Under the pieces are notes generated by a model. It had not been told where the DNA came from and made no database searches. It was given only the letters and a program-made list of their open reading frames with translations. A program made the translations under genes and the position numbers. Shown here piece after piece: positions 24,895 through 33,832 of a DNA stretch of 64,000 nucleotides (position 1 is the first letter of the stretch; the number at the start of each line of letters is the position of its first letter). The DNA comes from Aliarcobacter skirrowii CCUG 10374 (lineage in GTDB: Bacteria; Campylobacterota; Campylobacteria; Campylobacterales; Arcobacteraceae): the NCBI RefSeq assembly GCF_003544835.1, contig NZ_CP032099.1, forward strand, positions 930,001 to 994,000. The letters are read 5' to 3'.

Positions 24895-26514
24895 ATGGAA
24901 CATTTTTTAATTACCCTTTTCTTTACTATTTTTATAGCAACTACTTTAAATATTATTTTTAAAAGATTTGGGATCTCTCATATTATTGGTTATATTGTAA
25001 CAGGTGTTATTATAGGCTATGCTTTCCATTTTAATGGAGTTGATGTTAAAAATTTAGAGACTATTGGTGAGTTTGGAATTGTATTTTTAATGTTTACAAT
25101 AGGTCTTGAGATGAGTCTTAGTAAAATTAAAAGAATGAAAGATATTCTTTTGATAAATGGATTTTTGCAAGTTGTAATAAGCACTATATTAATTTACATA
25201 ATAGCTTATTTTATTTTTGAGTTATCAATTGAGATAGCTTTAATTGTATCTTTGGCTTTCTCTTTATCTTCAACTGCAATTGTTTTACCATATTTAAAAT
25301 CCTCAAAAGATATCTATACACCTTATGGAGAAAAATCAACTGCTATTTTAATTTTTCAAGATTTAGCAGTTATTCCAATATTACTTTTAATATCATTTTT
25401 AACAAATGACAATTTGTCTATTCAAGAGGTTCTTTTAAAAACTGTAATATCTGCACTTATAATAACAGTTTTAATGTTTTTTGTAGGAAAGCATCTTATA
25501 ACTTGGCTTTTAAAATTTGCATCAGATAGTAGAATTGATGAGATATTTATAGGAGCAGTTTTATCAATAGTTGTAGGTGCTTCTTTACTTGCAGAATATT
25601 TAGGTTTTACATACTCACTTGGAGCTTTTTTGGCTGGAGTTATTATTGCTGATACAAAATTTAATATAAAAGTTGAATCAGATATATCAAATTTTAAAGA
25701 TCTGTTATTAGGAACATTTTTCTTTGCTGTTGGAACAAAAATAGATATTGTATATTTTTTAGAGAATATTCATATAGTTTTAGGAATTTTTCTTTTAGTT
25801 ATGATTATAAAAGCTTTAGTTGTATATCTAATTATTAGAAGAAACTCAGATGCAGATACATCTATTAAAACAGCTATTGCTCTTTGTCAAATTGGTGAGT
25901 TCTCTTTTGTTATTTTGACTTTAGCTTCAAACAAAAATATAATAGATGAAAATACAGCTAGTTTTTTAATGTTGGTTTCAATTATTTCAATAATATTAAC
26001 ACCATTTTTACTAAATAAAATATCTCAAATATCAACTCTGTTTGCAAAAAATTTAAGAGTTGATGATATTAAAGTTGATGAAGAAAATCATATTATAGTT
26101 TGTGGATTCTCTATTTTAGGAAGAGTTGTTGCAAGAGATTTAAGTGAAAAAGATGTGCCTTTTATTATAGTTTCAAATGACTTTAGACATATTCAATTTG
26201 CATTAAGAATGGGTTATAGAGCATATCTTGGGGATTTGCAAAAATCTTCAATTTTAGAGGCTTTAAAAGTTGAAAAAAGTTCAAGTATTGTTTTAACAAA
26301 TACTGATATAAAAAATAAGATTTTAATTTGTGATGAGATACTCAAATTTTATCCTGAAGCAAATATTATTATAAGTTATGAGTCTATGGATGAAAAAAGA
26401 TTATTAAGAGATTTAAATATCAAAAAATTTGTTCATATCCACGAAGAGGTTGGAAAGTTACTTGTAGAAGATGCAATTACCTATTCAAGAACTAAACAAG
26501 AGCAAAAGAGCTAA
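24895..26514 (+). CDS. Monovalent cation:proton antiporter with RCK domain (KefB/CPA2 type)
   Basis: A 539-residue protein with about twelve membrane helices (Na+/H+ exchanger fold, to about residue 385) and a C-terminal RCK/TrkA-N domain beginning HIIVCGFSILGRVVARDL, a Rossmann motif that binds NAD(H). Relatives export K+ or Na+ in exchange for protons for pH or electrophile defence. Key membrane motifs GYIVTGVIIG, GEFGIVFLMFTIGLE and SLSSTAIVLPYL are present. The exact ion cannot be read from sequence. Confidence 0.88.
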   Translation: MEHFLITLFFTIFIATTLNIIFKRFGISHIIGYIVTGVIIGYAFHFNGVDVKNLETIGEFGIVFLMFTIGLEMSLSKIKRMKDILLINGFLQVVISTILIYIIAYFIFELSIEIALIVSLAFSLSSTAIVLPYLKSSKDIYTPYGEKSTAILIFQDLAVIPILLLISFLTNDNLSIQEVLLKTVISALIITVLMFFVGKHLITWLLKFASDSRIDEIFIGAVLSIVVGASLLAEYLGFTYSLGAFLAGVIIADTKFNIKVESDISNFKDLLLGTFFFAVGTKIDIVYFLENIHIVLGIFLLVMIIKALVVYLIIRRNSDADTSIKTAIALCQIGEFSFVILTLASNKNIIDENTASFLMLVSIISIILTPFLLNKISQISTLFAKNLRVDDIKVDEENHIIVCGFSILGRVVARDLSEKDVPFIIVSNDFRHIQFALRMGYRAYLGDLQKSSILEALKVEKSSSIVLTNTDIKNKILICDEILKFYPEANIIISYESMDEKRLLRDLNIKKFVHIHEEVGKLLVEDAITYSRTKQEQKS

Positions 26515-26523
26515 AAAGCTCTT
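26506..26523. terminator. Bidirectional terminator
   Basis: A 7-bp stem (AAGAGCT with its complement) and an AAAA loop. It overlaps the antiporter stop codon and the stop of the convergent glucan synthase gene. Confidence 0.75.
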
Positions 26524-29047
26524 AAACTTTTTGATTTTTTAAAGAGTACAACTCCAATATTCTCATAATAATTGCACTAATATAAGGGATTGCTTGAATA
26601 AAAATAGTAGTTGCAAATACATAAATCTCTATTATTCCACTTTTGTTTGTGTATATTAAAGAGACAAAAGCAGTTAAAAGTAAAATTGCAAAAATCATCT
26701 CATATTTAATTGGACTTGAGCCTTTTTTGGCTTTTCCACCTTTTTGGGTTCTTTTAAAAGGAAGACCATCTTTTATGAATCCATCAAAGACAGCTTTAAA
26801 TATTATTAACTGTAAACTCATAGATGCAATTGAGCTTAAAACTATCTGTTTAAAACTTGCTTTTACTTTTGATCTATAAAGAATAAAAGTATGCAAAACA
26901 TTTACCAAAAATGCTGTAATAATTGGAATTGTAAGTGGAATTGTAGGAATTGTAACACCAACAAAAATAATAACTGGAACCCAAATAATATTCATAACAG
27001 CCATTACAGGACCCAATGCATCACTTAACCAAAAAAACCAACCAGTTATAAACTTATTTTTTTGATTAGGAGTTAATTTTTTAGAGCTTGGTTTAAACTC
27101 TTTGTAGTGTTTTTTAAGAATTTGAATTGCTCCATAAGCCCATCTATGCCTTTGAGTTTTAAATGCTTCAACACTATCAGGAAGCAAACCATATCCATAT
27201 CTTCTATTTGTATAGTGAGCACTATAACCAGCTTCAAAAAGTCTAAGTCCTAACTCACTATCTTCAACAATAGTATCAGTTCCCCAACCACCAACTTCCA
27301 TCATGGAACTAAGTCTTACCATTACCATTGTTCCGTGAACAACTATTGCATTCTCTTCATTTCTATCAACCATTCCAATATCAAAGAAACCTGCATACTC
27401 TGCATTCATAGCCTCTTTTATAATAGATTCATTACCATCTCTATGATCTTGAGGAGCTTGAACAATTGCAACTTTTGGATCATCAAAAAGTGGGATTAAA
27501 TCCATAAGCCAATTTGATTTTACTTTGTAATCAGCATCAATAACAGCAACGATTTCTGCATTTTTATCTGTATATTCAAGTGCTTTATTTAATGCTCCTG
27601 CTTTAAATCCTGTACAAGTAATATCCAAATACTTAAACTTATCTCCAAGTTTCTCACAAAGCTCTTTTATTGGCTCTTTGTAATACTCTTCAGGTGTATT
27701 ATTTATAATAACCAAAACCTCAAAATTTGGATAAGTAAGTTTTGATAAACTCTCTAAAGTTTCAGCTAAAACATGAGGCTCCTCTTTGTATGCTGGAACA
27801 TGAATTGAAACAAGTGGTATATTTTTTGATTTTAAATCAAGAGGAATAAGTCTAGTTGGAGCAACTCCAATAGAGCTTCTAAAAAGCTCATTTGCTTTTG
27901 CTAAAGTAATAATTACCAAAGGAATCATAAGTAAACTTCCCATTGCCCACATAACCCACATTCCAAAATTCATATAGTTTAAAAGTGGATAAAAAATTGC
28001 CAAAACAATACCAAATGCCATACCAAAAGATGTTATTGTATATGCAAAAATATGACTTAAATTTCTTTTTTGATTTCTAAGTCCTAAAAAACTCAATATT
28101 ATTCCTAAAAATATTGCAGTAGCTATTTGGTAATCAAAATATTTATTTGCTTCAAAATCTCCATAAAGAGTAAATTTTGCTTCTCTGTTTGTATTAAATA
28201 ATCCCCAATATTGACCAACATTTCCCTCATCATAACCTTTCCAAGGTTGGTCAAATGCTTCAATTATATTATATGTGTATCCATTTTTTTTAGCTAAATT
28301 TAAAAATCCTCTAATAGCTCTTGCTTGATTTTTTACACTTGGAATTGCACTATTGTTGTTGTAACCAAGGCTTGGCCAACCAGTCTCTCCAATAGTTATT
28401 TTTTTATCTGGAAATAGTTTTTTGATTAAAGAGTATTTCTCCTCTACAAAGCTATTATATTTTTTAATTGGAATTTTTTCCCAATATGGCAAAATATGAA
28501 TCATAATAAAATCAACATTTGAAGCAAGTTCAGGGTTTTTTTCCCAAATATCCCAAGTCTCTGCAATAGTAACAGGTTTTGAAGTAAGCTCTTTTATTAA
28601 ATTTACATAAGTAAAAAGTTCAATAGGCTCCAACTCTTTTCTTAATAAAACCTCATTTCCAACAATAACAGAATCAATTTTATCTGAATAGTTCTCTAAA
28701 AGATTACTTGCAGTTATAATCTCTATATTATTATCCTCTTTATTCTCTCCTAACCAAAGTCCTAAATCTATCTTTAGATTAGTTCCTTCTATTGCTTCAA
28801 GAATTTTTTGTGCCTCTTTAGTTCCATAAGTTCTAATCTTATATGTGTAATTTTTTAAAATATCAATATCTCTTTTTATATCCTCATCACTAAGAAGTTC
28901 TCTATTGAAACCTTTAAAAGGGGAGTATGAAACAGATTGTATTTTGTCAAATGAGTTGTCGTTTAGTTTTATATAATTGCTACTTGTAAGCCAATAAAAT
29001 AGTAAGAATAGTCCAGTTAAACTTAGTGCAAAAAAAATGTATCTCAA
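26522..29047 (-). CDS. GH17-GT2 fusion membrane protein, probable beta-glucan synthase
   Basis: An 841-residue protein. After an N-terminal signal/anchor, residues about 35-300 form a GH17 domain with both catalytic glutamates in context (VGNEVLL and IGETGWPS). Two to three helices follow, then a cytoplasmic GT2 domain (about 415-650) with VIDADY (DxD), TIVEDSELG and QRHRW, the Q-x-x-R-W signature of processive synthases, then four or more helices. The same architecture occurs in NdvB-type proteins that make cyclic beta-1,3 or 1,3/1,6 glucans in rhizobia and Pseudomonas. A periplasmic GH17 could trim, branch or cyclise the chain made by GT2. Product inferred. Confidence 0.85.
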   Translation of the reverse strand: MRYIFFALSLTGLFLLFYWLTSSNYIKLNDNSFDKIQSVSYSPFKGFNRELLSDEDIKRDIDILKNYTYKIRTYGTKEAQKILEAIEGTNLKIDLGLWLGENKEDNNIEIITASNLLENYSDKIDSVIVGNEVLLRKELEPIELFTYVNLIKELTSKPVTIAETWDIWEKNPELASNVDFIMIHILPYWEKIPIKKYNSFVEEKYSLIKKLFPDKKITIGETGWPSLGYNNNSAIPSVKNQARAIRGFLNLAKKNGYTYNIIEAFDQPWKGYDEGNVGQYWGLFNTNREAKFTLYGDFEANKYFDYQIATAIFLGIILSFLGLRNQKRNLSHIFAYTITSFGMAFGIVLAIFYPLLNYMNFGMWVMWAMGSLLMIPLVIITLAKANELFRSSIGVAPTRLIPLDLKSKNIPLVSIHVPAYKEEPHVLAETLESLSKLTYPNFEVLVIINNTPEEYYKEPIKELCEKLGDKFKYLDITCTGFKAGALNKALEYTDKNAEIVAVIDADYKVKSNWLMDLIPLFDDPKVAIVQAPQDHRDGNESIIKEAMNAEYAGFFDIGMVDRNEENAIVVHGTMVMVRLSSMMEVGGWGTDTIVEDSELGLRLFEAGYSAHYTNRRYGYGLLPDSVEAFKTQRHRWAYGAIQILKKHYKEFKPSSKKLTPNQKNKFITGWFFWLSDALGPVMAVMNIIWVPVIIFVGVTIPTIPLTIPIITAFLVNVLHTFILYRSKVKASFKQIVLSSIASMSLQLIIFKAVFDGFIKDGLPFKRTQKGGKAKKGSSPIKYEMIFAILLLTAFVSLIYTNKSGIIEIYVFATTIFIQAIPYISAIIMRILELYSLKNQKV

Positions 29048-29126
29048 AAAAGCTCCTTAAAATAAAGCTCTGATTTTATCAAGAATTAGTTACAATAAAT
29101 CTTAATAATTTTTTAAAGGATTAAAT

Positions 29127-29528
29127 TTGAACTATATTTTTATCGCTTTTTTAACTTCATTGATAGCTACATTAGGAAGCTTATTTTTCTCAGAAGTTAT
29201 GAATTTTGTGCCTTGTAGTTTGTGTTGGTATCAAAGAATTTTTATGTATCCACTTGTTTTTATATTTTTAGCTAATCTTTTGTATCCAGATAAGAGTGTT
29301 TTAAAATATAGCTTACCATTGGTTATTGTTGGATTAGGAATATCTATTTATCACAATTTGTTAATTTTAAAGATAATTCCAGAGACTCTATCTCCTTGTG
29401 TTCAAGGTGTTCCTTGCAGTGTTGATTATTTAAATTGGTTTGGATTTATAACAATTCCATCTCTATCTTTTATAGCTTTTTTAACAATTTTTATAGCTTT
29501 AATAGCTTATAAAAAGAGAGTTTCTTAA
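29127..29528 (+). CDS. DsbB/BdbC-type disulfide bond formation protein
   Basis: A 133-residue four-helix membrane protein that reoxidises a periplasmic DsbA with quinone. It has the first Cys pair CSLCWYQR near residue 31 (the RxxxC/CxxCxxQR pattern) and the second pair in SPCVQGVPCSVDY near residues 89-95. TTG start with AAAGGA eight bases before it. First of four thiol-redox genes transcribed together. Confidence 0.9.
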   Translation: MNYIFIAFLTSLIATLGSLFFSEVMNFVPCSLCWYQRIFMYPLVFIFLANLLYPDKSVLKYSLPLVIVGLGISIYHNLLILKIIPETLSPCVQGVPCSVDYLNWFGFITIPSLSFIAFLTIFIALIAYKKRVS

Positions 29529-29586
29529 TCGTTTGTTATCTTTTGTAAGTTAGAGTTCTAAAAATTTTTTAAGAGGATAGAGATAT

Positions 29587-30240
29587 ATGCAAAACAAAAA
29601 ATTGGTTTTAAGCACTTTAGTTGCTGTAATAGCTTTTTTTGTTGGTTTTTCATTTTTTTATAAAAATGATTCAAAATCTACACAAAATATTGCTGTTGAG
29701 AATATAAATGAGTTACTTGTGAGAGATTACTCTTATAAAATGGGAGACAACTCAAAAAACATAAGTGTTGTTGAGTTTTTAGATCCAGAGTGTGAATCTT
29801 GTGCTATTTATTCAACTGTGGTTAAAAGATTGTATAAAGAGTATTATGGTGATATTCAAATAGTTGTAAAATATTTAGATAATCATAAAAACTCAAGATT
29901 TACAATCCAAATACTTGAGGCTGCTAGAGTTCAAGGAAAATATGAAGAGGTTCTTGATATGATGTTTGAAAAACACTCTTTATGGGCATCTCACTATGCA
30001 AGTGTTGATAAACCTGAACTTTTATGGCAATTTTTAAAAGAGATCTCTGATCTTGATATTGAAAAATTAAAAGAGGATATGAAAAATCCTAAAATTGATG
30101 AGATAATTAAACAAGATAGAGAAGATGCAAATGCTTTAGGTGTAAGAGGAACTCCAACAATTTTTGTAAATGGAAAGCAACTTCAAGAACTATCTCAAAA
30201 AGCTCTTTTTGATTTAGTTGAAAAAGAGATATATAAATAA
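29587..30240 (+). CDS. DsbA-family periplasmic thiol oxidoreductase
   Basis: A 217-residue protein with an uncleaved-looking N-terminal helix (VLSTLVAVIAFFVGFSFFY), a thioredoxin fold with active site CESC in FLDPECESCAIY near residue 76, an inserted helical domain, and the cis-Pro loop RGTPTIFVNGK. It is probably the substrate-facing partner of the DsbB-like protein encoded just upstream. Its stop overlaps the next start (TAATG). Confidence 0.88.
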   Translation: MQNKKLVLSTLVAVIAFFVGFSFFYKNDSKSTQNIAVENINELLVRDYSYKMGDNSKNISVVEFLDPECESCAIYSTVVKRLYKEYYGDIQIVVKYLDNHKNSRFTIQILEAARVQGKYEEVLDMMFEKHSLWASHYASVDKPELLWQFLKEISDLDIEKLKEDMKNPKIDEIIKQDREDANALGVRGTPTIFVNGKQLQELSQKALFDLVEKEIYK

Positions 30241-30530
30241 TGGATTATTTGTTATTAACTATTTTAACTATTATTTTGATTGTACTTTTTATCTATTTTA
30301 CAAATAAAAATGTGATAAAAAAGACACAAAGTAAATTAGATGTTATAAATCGATATAAAATCTCTCTTTTAAAAATTTTAGAAGAGAATAAAGATGATAA
30401 AGATTTACAAATTAGTCAAAAAATAGAGTTTTTAAAAAAGGTAAATGATGAGCTTTCAAGAAATATATTTTTTGAAAAGCATGAAATTAAAACTATATTA
30501 GAAGAGTTTTCAAAAATGGAGTATAAATGA
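30240..30530 (+). CDS. Small membrane-anchored coiled-coil protein of the thiol-redox operon
   Basis: A 96-residue protein: one N-terminal membrane helix (LLLTILTIILIVLFIYF) and a highly charged helical tail rich in Lys and Glu, with no cysteine. It overlaps both neighbours by one and four bases, so it is cotranslated with the DsbA-like and TlpA-like proteins. I do not recognise a family; a scaffold role is only a guess. Confidence 0.72.
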   Translation: MDYLLLTILTIILIVLFIYFTNKNVIKKTQSKLDVINRYKISLLKILEENKDDKDLQISQKIEFLKKVNDELSRNIFFEKHEIKTILEEFSKMEYK

Positions 30531-31096
30531 AAAAATTATTATTTGTTATTTTAGCTGTTTTCTCACTGTTGTTTGTAGCTTGTGATAGTAGTTCATCTAT
30601 TAGCTCAAATGCTGTTTCAAAAACAAAAATAAATGAAGAGGTTCCAAAATTTGAGCCAGAATCATTTACACTAATCTCAACAGATGAACAACTTATAACT
30701 TTTACAAGTACAGAAGTTGGAATTGATTTTGATCAATTTAAAGATAAAAAAGCTGTTATTATTGATATCTTTGCAACTTGGTGTCCACCTTGTATAGAGT
30801 CACTTCCAGATCTTCATGATATACAAAATAGATACAAAGATGATATGCAAATTGTATCTGTTTTGTTTCAAGATGATATATCTTCACAAAATCTAAAAGC
30901 TTTTATAAAAGAGCATGGAATTAACTATCCAATTACAGTTGAAGGTGATAATCAAAAACTTGCAGACAATTTAAATGTAAGAAGAGTTCCTGAGATGTTT
31001 TTATTCTCAAAAAGTGGTAAGTTTGTACATAAATTTGTAGGAAAAGTTAAAAAAGAAGAGCTTGAAAAATATCTAAAAATTGCTATTGAGAATTAA
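30527..31096 (+). CDS. TlpA/ResA-family thioredoxin lipoprotein
   Basis: A 189-residue lipoprotein: signal peptide with lipobox FVAC (Cys 19), Ser-rich linker, then a thioredoxin-like domain with the active site TWCPPC near residue 85 and the cis-Pro VRRVPEMFLF. Such proteins reduce disulfides in the periplasm, for example before haem attachment to cytochromes c. Its ATG overlaps the upstream stop (ATGA). It closes the dsbB-dsbA-tlpA operon and is followed by a terminator. Confidence 0.9.
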   Translation: MKKLLFVILAVFSLLFVACDSSSSISSNAVSKTKINEEVPKFEPESFTLISTDEQLITFTSTEVGIDFDQFKDKKAVIIDIFATWCPPCIESLPDLHDIQNRYKDDMQIVSVLFQDDISSQNLKAFIKEHGINYPITVEGDNQKLADNLNVRRVPEMFLFSKSGKFVHKFVGKVKKEELEKYLKIAIEN

Positions 31097-31120
31097 ACTC
31101 TCAATAGCTTAAATTTTTTA
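31082..31120 (+). terminator. Terminator of the thiol-redox operon
   Basis: A 10-bp stem (GCTATTGAGA with its complement at 31099-31108) overlapping the stop codon, then AAATTTTTT. Confidence 0.8.
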
Positions 31121-31154
31121 ATAACTTAAATTTTGAAAATCTTTATTTAAAAGT

Positions 31155-31190
31155 CTATAAAGCACTTAAACTTAATAAAATTTTTTTCAT
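31155..31190 (-). pseudogene. Possible remnant of a secreted-protein gene (11 codons)
   Basis: After the TsoY-like gene there is a well-spaced AAAGGA site and an ATG that opens MKKILLSLSAL, the beginning of a signal peptide, cut by TAG after 11 codons. No frame continues it convincingly. It may be a gene relic, a leader peptide or chance. Confidence 0.3.
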
Positions 31191-31205
31191 ATTTTTTCCT
31201 TTATT

Positions 31206-32366
31206 TTAAAATGAGAATTTTTTGTATAGTCTAAAAAATAGAACTATAGTTTTTATTTGAACATATATAAATGGAACCATAAGTAAATAGTAAACAATCG
31301 AATACTTTGTAATAATGTCATTGTAAGTAAGACCTAAATTTATAAAAAACATTCCAAATACAAAAAATGCAACACCTGGACAAATTAGTGCAAAAGATAG
31401 TGCAGATTTTTCATTTGATTTTATAAACTTTTCAAAATATCCAAGCTTTTTCATAATAACCAAACCTAAAATCCCAAATACTATTTGTAAAGATAGTATT
31501 GTTGAAGTTAAAACAAATAGTGATGATTTATCGCTTATTGCATTTAAATTGTGTTCAAGTCCAAAATTTAATCTTATAAATGTAATTCCAAGAAGTGTTA
31601 AGATTGGAATCATAATCCATAAAGATGGAGCTGTTTCAACTGTAACACCATGTTCAAACATATTTTTAAAACCTAAGATTATTTTTATAAATATCAACAT
31701 AATTGCAAGCGAAGAGAAAAGTATTGCTCCAAATATTCCAACTGCATTTACAGCAATATTTGAACTCATAGCACCAGGTGCTGCAAAACCAACTGCTACC
31801 ATTGCAAGTGCAAAAATAGATATCATTTGTGTTAGGTTATTATTTTTTGTAAAATCAAAATCACCATTAATAATCAATCTTGAAAAATAGTCAAAAAATA
31901 TTTTTAGAGCAAAATATCCATTAATAGCAAATCCAATAAGTGCAAATGGAAACAGATACTCAACAAAACTCCATAAGTTTGGTACAAAAACAGCACCTAA
32001 AACAAAACCAACATTTATACTCATTGTATATGTTAATGGCAGTGCCATAATGCTAATTTGACCATTTGATTTAATCAAAGCTTTGTAAGCATCACTTTTT
32101 TTATATAGTAGATATTGTTTTGTATTCCAATAAAGAAGTTTAAAGTGAAGAATTGCAAATGCAATTATAAATACAAGAGCAAATGAAGATATAAAGCTTA
32201 TAGAATCACCTTTTTCTAAAGCTTCCATAATATATTCAAAAGTTGCCATTGGAGTTGTTGGATGTGGAACTAAAAACATTAGGTACATAAAAAATGATAC
32301 ACTAAGTCCTCCAGCACCCAAAGCACTCAAAAAGCAAGTAGGTGAAAATTTCTCTCTTAATGTCAT
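31206..32366 (-). CDS. TsoY-like / SLAC1-related polytopic membrane protein
   Basis: A 386-residue protein with about ten hydrophobic helices. The opening SPTCFLSALGAGGLSVSFFMYLMFLVPHP and the overall layout recall TehA/SLAC1-type channels and the family I remember as TsoY, some members of which are selenoproteins. Here the candidate position near the N-terminus is Cys11, encoded by TGC. No enzyme domain. Substrate unknown; anion or sulfur-compound transport is a family-based guess. Confidence 0.6.
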   Translation of the reverse strand: MTLREKFSPTCFLSALGAGGLSVSFFMYLMFLVPHPTTPMATFEYIMEALEKGDSISFISSFALVFIIAFAILHFKLLYWNTKQYLLYKKSDAYKALIKSNGQISIMALPLTYTMSINVGFVLGAVFVPNLWSFVEYLFPFALIGFAINGYFALKIFFDYFSRLIINGDFDFTKNNNLTQMISIFALAMVAVGFAAPGAMSSNIAVNAVGIFGAILFSSLAIMLIFIKIILGFKNMFEHGVTVETAPSLWIMIPILTLLGITFIRLNFGLEHNLNAISDKSSLFVLTSTILSLQIVFGILGLVIMKKLGYFEKFIKSNEKSALSFALICPGVAFFVFGMFFINLGLTYNDIITKYSIVYYLLMVPFIYVQIKTIVLFFRLYKKFSF

Positions 32367-32462
32367 ATAAAAATCCTTTCATAAAAAATTTTGTAGATTG
32401 TATGCAATATTATATTAAAATCTTATGAAAGTAGTATAATTTAAAATTATAATAGTTTTAAT

Positions 32463-33092
32463 CTATAACAGTTTTTTAAGCTCTTCAATGTTATTTATAA
32501 AATAATCAGCCTTTGAAAAATCTTGTTTTTGTGTAAACTCATTTTTTACAACAATACAATCAATATTTGCTCTTTTAGAACTCTCCAATCCTCTTTGAGA
32601 ATCCTCAACAACAATAGCTTCAAAATCTTTTGAATTAAACTTCTCTAAACCTTTTAAATATGGATCTGGATGTGGTTTTGCTCTTTTATAATCCTCAACA
32701 CAAAGAACAAAATCCATAAAATTTGTAATTCCACTATTTTTATGAATTAACTCAAAATCAACTCTTCTTGATGTTGTTACAATTGCCATTTTATATCTTT
32801 TTGATAACTCTTTTAAAGTATCTTTTACATTTTGTATTGATATATCTTTTGTCGTTATAAACTCTTGATAAAAACTATCTCTTATGCTTCTATGTTTTTC
32901 AATAATATTGTGTTCAATATTATGTAAAAGTGCTAGTTCAAAAGCACTTCCACCTTTTACCATAATATTTTGATAAAATTCCATCTCTAAATTTAAACCC
33001 AAAAGCTTCAAAGCCTTCTTATTTGCTTCAAAATACCACTTTTCAGTCTCTACTAAAACACCATCATTATCAAAAAGAATATATTTTTTCAT
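32463..33092 (-). CDS. HAD-superfamily phosphatase (beta-phosphoglucomutase-like)
   Basis: A 209-residue HAD hydrolase, subfamily I with a helical cap. Motif I is LFDNDGVLVE (nucleophile Asp and acid Asp), motif II VTTSRR, motif III Lys in AKPHPDPYL, motif IV VVEDSQRG. It removes phosphate from a small sugar phosphate or similar metabolite; the substrate is not readable. Single gene. Confidence 0.88.
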   Translation of the reverse strand: MKKYILFDNDGVLVETEKWYFEANKKALKLLGLNLEMEFYQNIMVKGGSAFELALLHNIEHNIIEKHRSIRDSFYQEFITTKDISIQNVKDTLKELSKRYKMAIVTTSRRVDFELIHKNSGITNFMDFVLCVEDYKRAKPHPDPYLKGLEKFNSKDFEAIVVEDSQRGLESSKRANIDCIVVKNEFTQKQDFSKADYFINNIEELKKLL

Positions 33093-33114
33093 TTAAAAAC
33101 CTTAAAAATTAGAT

Positions 33115-33147
33115 AATAAAAAAGGGAAGCTTATAAAAGCTTCCCTT
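33115..33147 (-). terminator. Strong terminator before the HAD gene
   Basis: An 11-bp stem AAGGGAAGCTT with its complement, then six T on the minus strand. It ends transcription from the mlaA-LOG operon and/or the candidate small RNA. Confidence 0.88.
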
Positions 33148-33192
33148 ACATTTTTTTATAGGAGGAGAAAAAGTTAAAATTAATTAACTTAC
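33115..33192 (-). ncRNA. Candidate small RNA with an anti-Shine-Dalgarno CUCCUCCU segment
   Basis: The gap between the LOG gene and the HAD gene has, on the minus strand, a TATAAT box (33204-33199), a TTGACA 20 bases further upstream (33230-33225), and a terminator whose perfect 11-bp stem (33122-33147) ends in six T. Transcription would give about 78 nucleotides. Positions 33167-33160 read CTCCTCCT in a region without obvious pairing, complementary to ribosome-binding sites. No open frame fits. The terminator may equally serve the LOG gene, so the region could be a 3' UTR. Confidence 0.45.
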
Positions 33193-33268
33193 AAAAGAAT
33201 TATAAAAGTATTTAATTAACCCCTTGTCAATACATAATTAATCAAGAGTAAATATGACTTTTTTTATC

Positions 33269-33832
33269 CTAATTTTCCCATTTTGCTTTTGGAGCTTCAT
33301 AATTTTTTATTTTTTCAATAATATAATCTATATCATCGCTTACAATTAACATATCTATAAATCTTCTATTCATAAATCCATTTTCTGAGCATGAGTAGAA
33401 AAACTCAATTAATTTATCATAATATCCATTTACATTTAAAAAAGCACAGGGTTTTTTATGATAACCAATTTGAGCAGATGCAATTACATCAATAATCTCT
33501 TCAAATGTTCCATAACCACCTGGAAGAGCAATAAAAGCATCGCTTAACTCTTCCATTTTAGCTTTTCTCTCTTTCATACTATCTACTTTATAAATTTGAG
33601 TAATAGAAGTATTTTCTAACTCTTTACCAACTAAATCATAAGTAATTACACCTATTACTTTGTTGTTTAATTTTAAAGACTCATTTGAGATTACTCCCAT
33701 AAGCCCTTGTTTTGAACCACCATAAACAATATTTATACTCTCTTTGGCAAGTTTTTGTGCCAGTTGTATGGTTTTTTCTTCATAAATTTTGCTATTTCCA
33801 AATGCTGAACCACAATATATAGCTATATTCAT
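33269..33832 (-). CDS. LOG-family protein (nucleoside monophosphate phosphoribohydrolase)
   Basis: A 187-residue protein with the lysine-decarboxylase-like fold. The family signature PGGYGTFEEI is near residue 105 and GGSKQGLMG near residue 40. LOG enzymes release the base from cytokinin-type or other nucleoside 5'-monophosphates. It is the last gene of an operon whose other members are lipid-transport genes; its start overlaps the RND gene stop by four bases. The link between the two activities is not evident. Confidence 0.9.
   Translation of the reverse strand: MNIAIYCGSAFGNSKIYEEKTIQLAQKLAKESINIVYGGSKQGLMGVISNESLKLNNKVIGVITYDLVGKELENTSITQIYKVDSMKERKAKMEELSDAFIALPGGYGTFEEIIDVIASAQIGYHKKPCAFLNVNGYYDKLIEFFYSCSENGFMNRRFIDMLIVSDDIDYIIEKIKNYEAPKAKWEN

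Noticed and set aside
33160-33167. AGGAGGAG on the plus strand as a ribosome site for an unseen gene
   Set aside because: No ATG, GTG or TTG follows within a usable distance; better explained as the complement of a CUCCUCCU segment in a minus-strand RNA.
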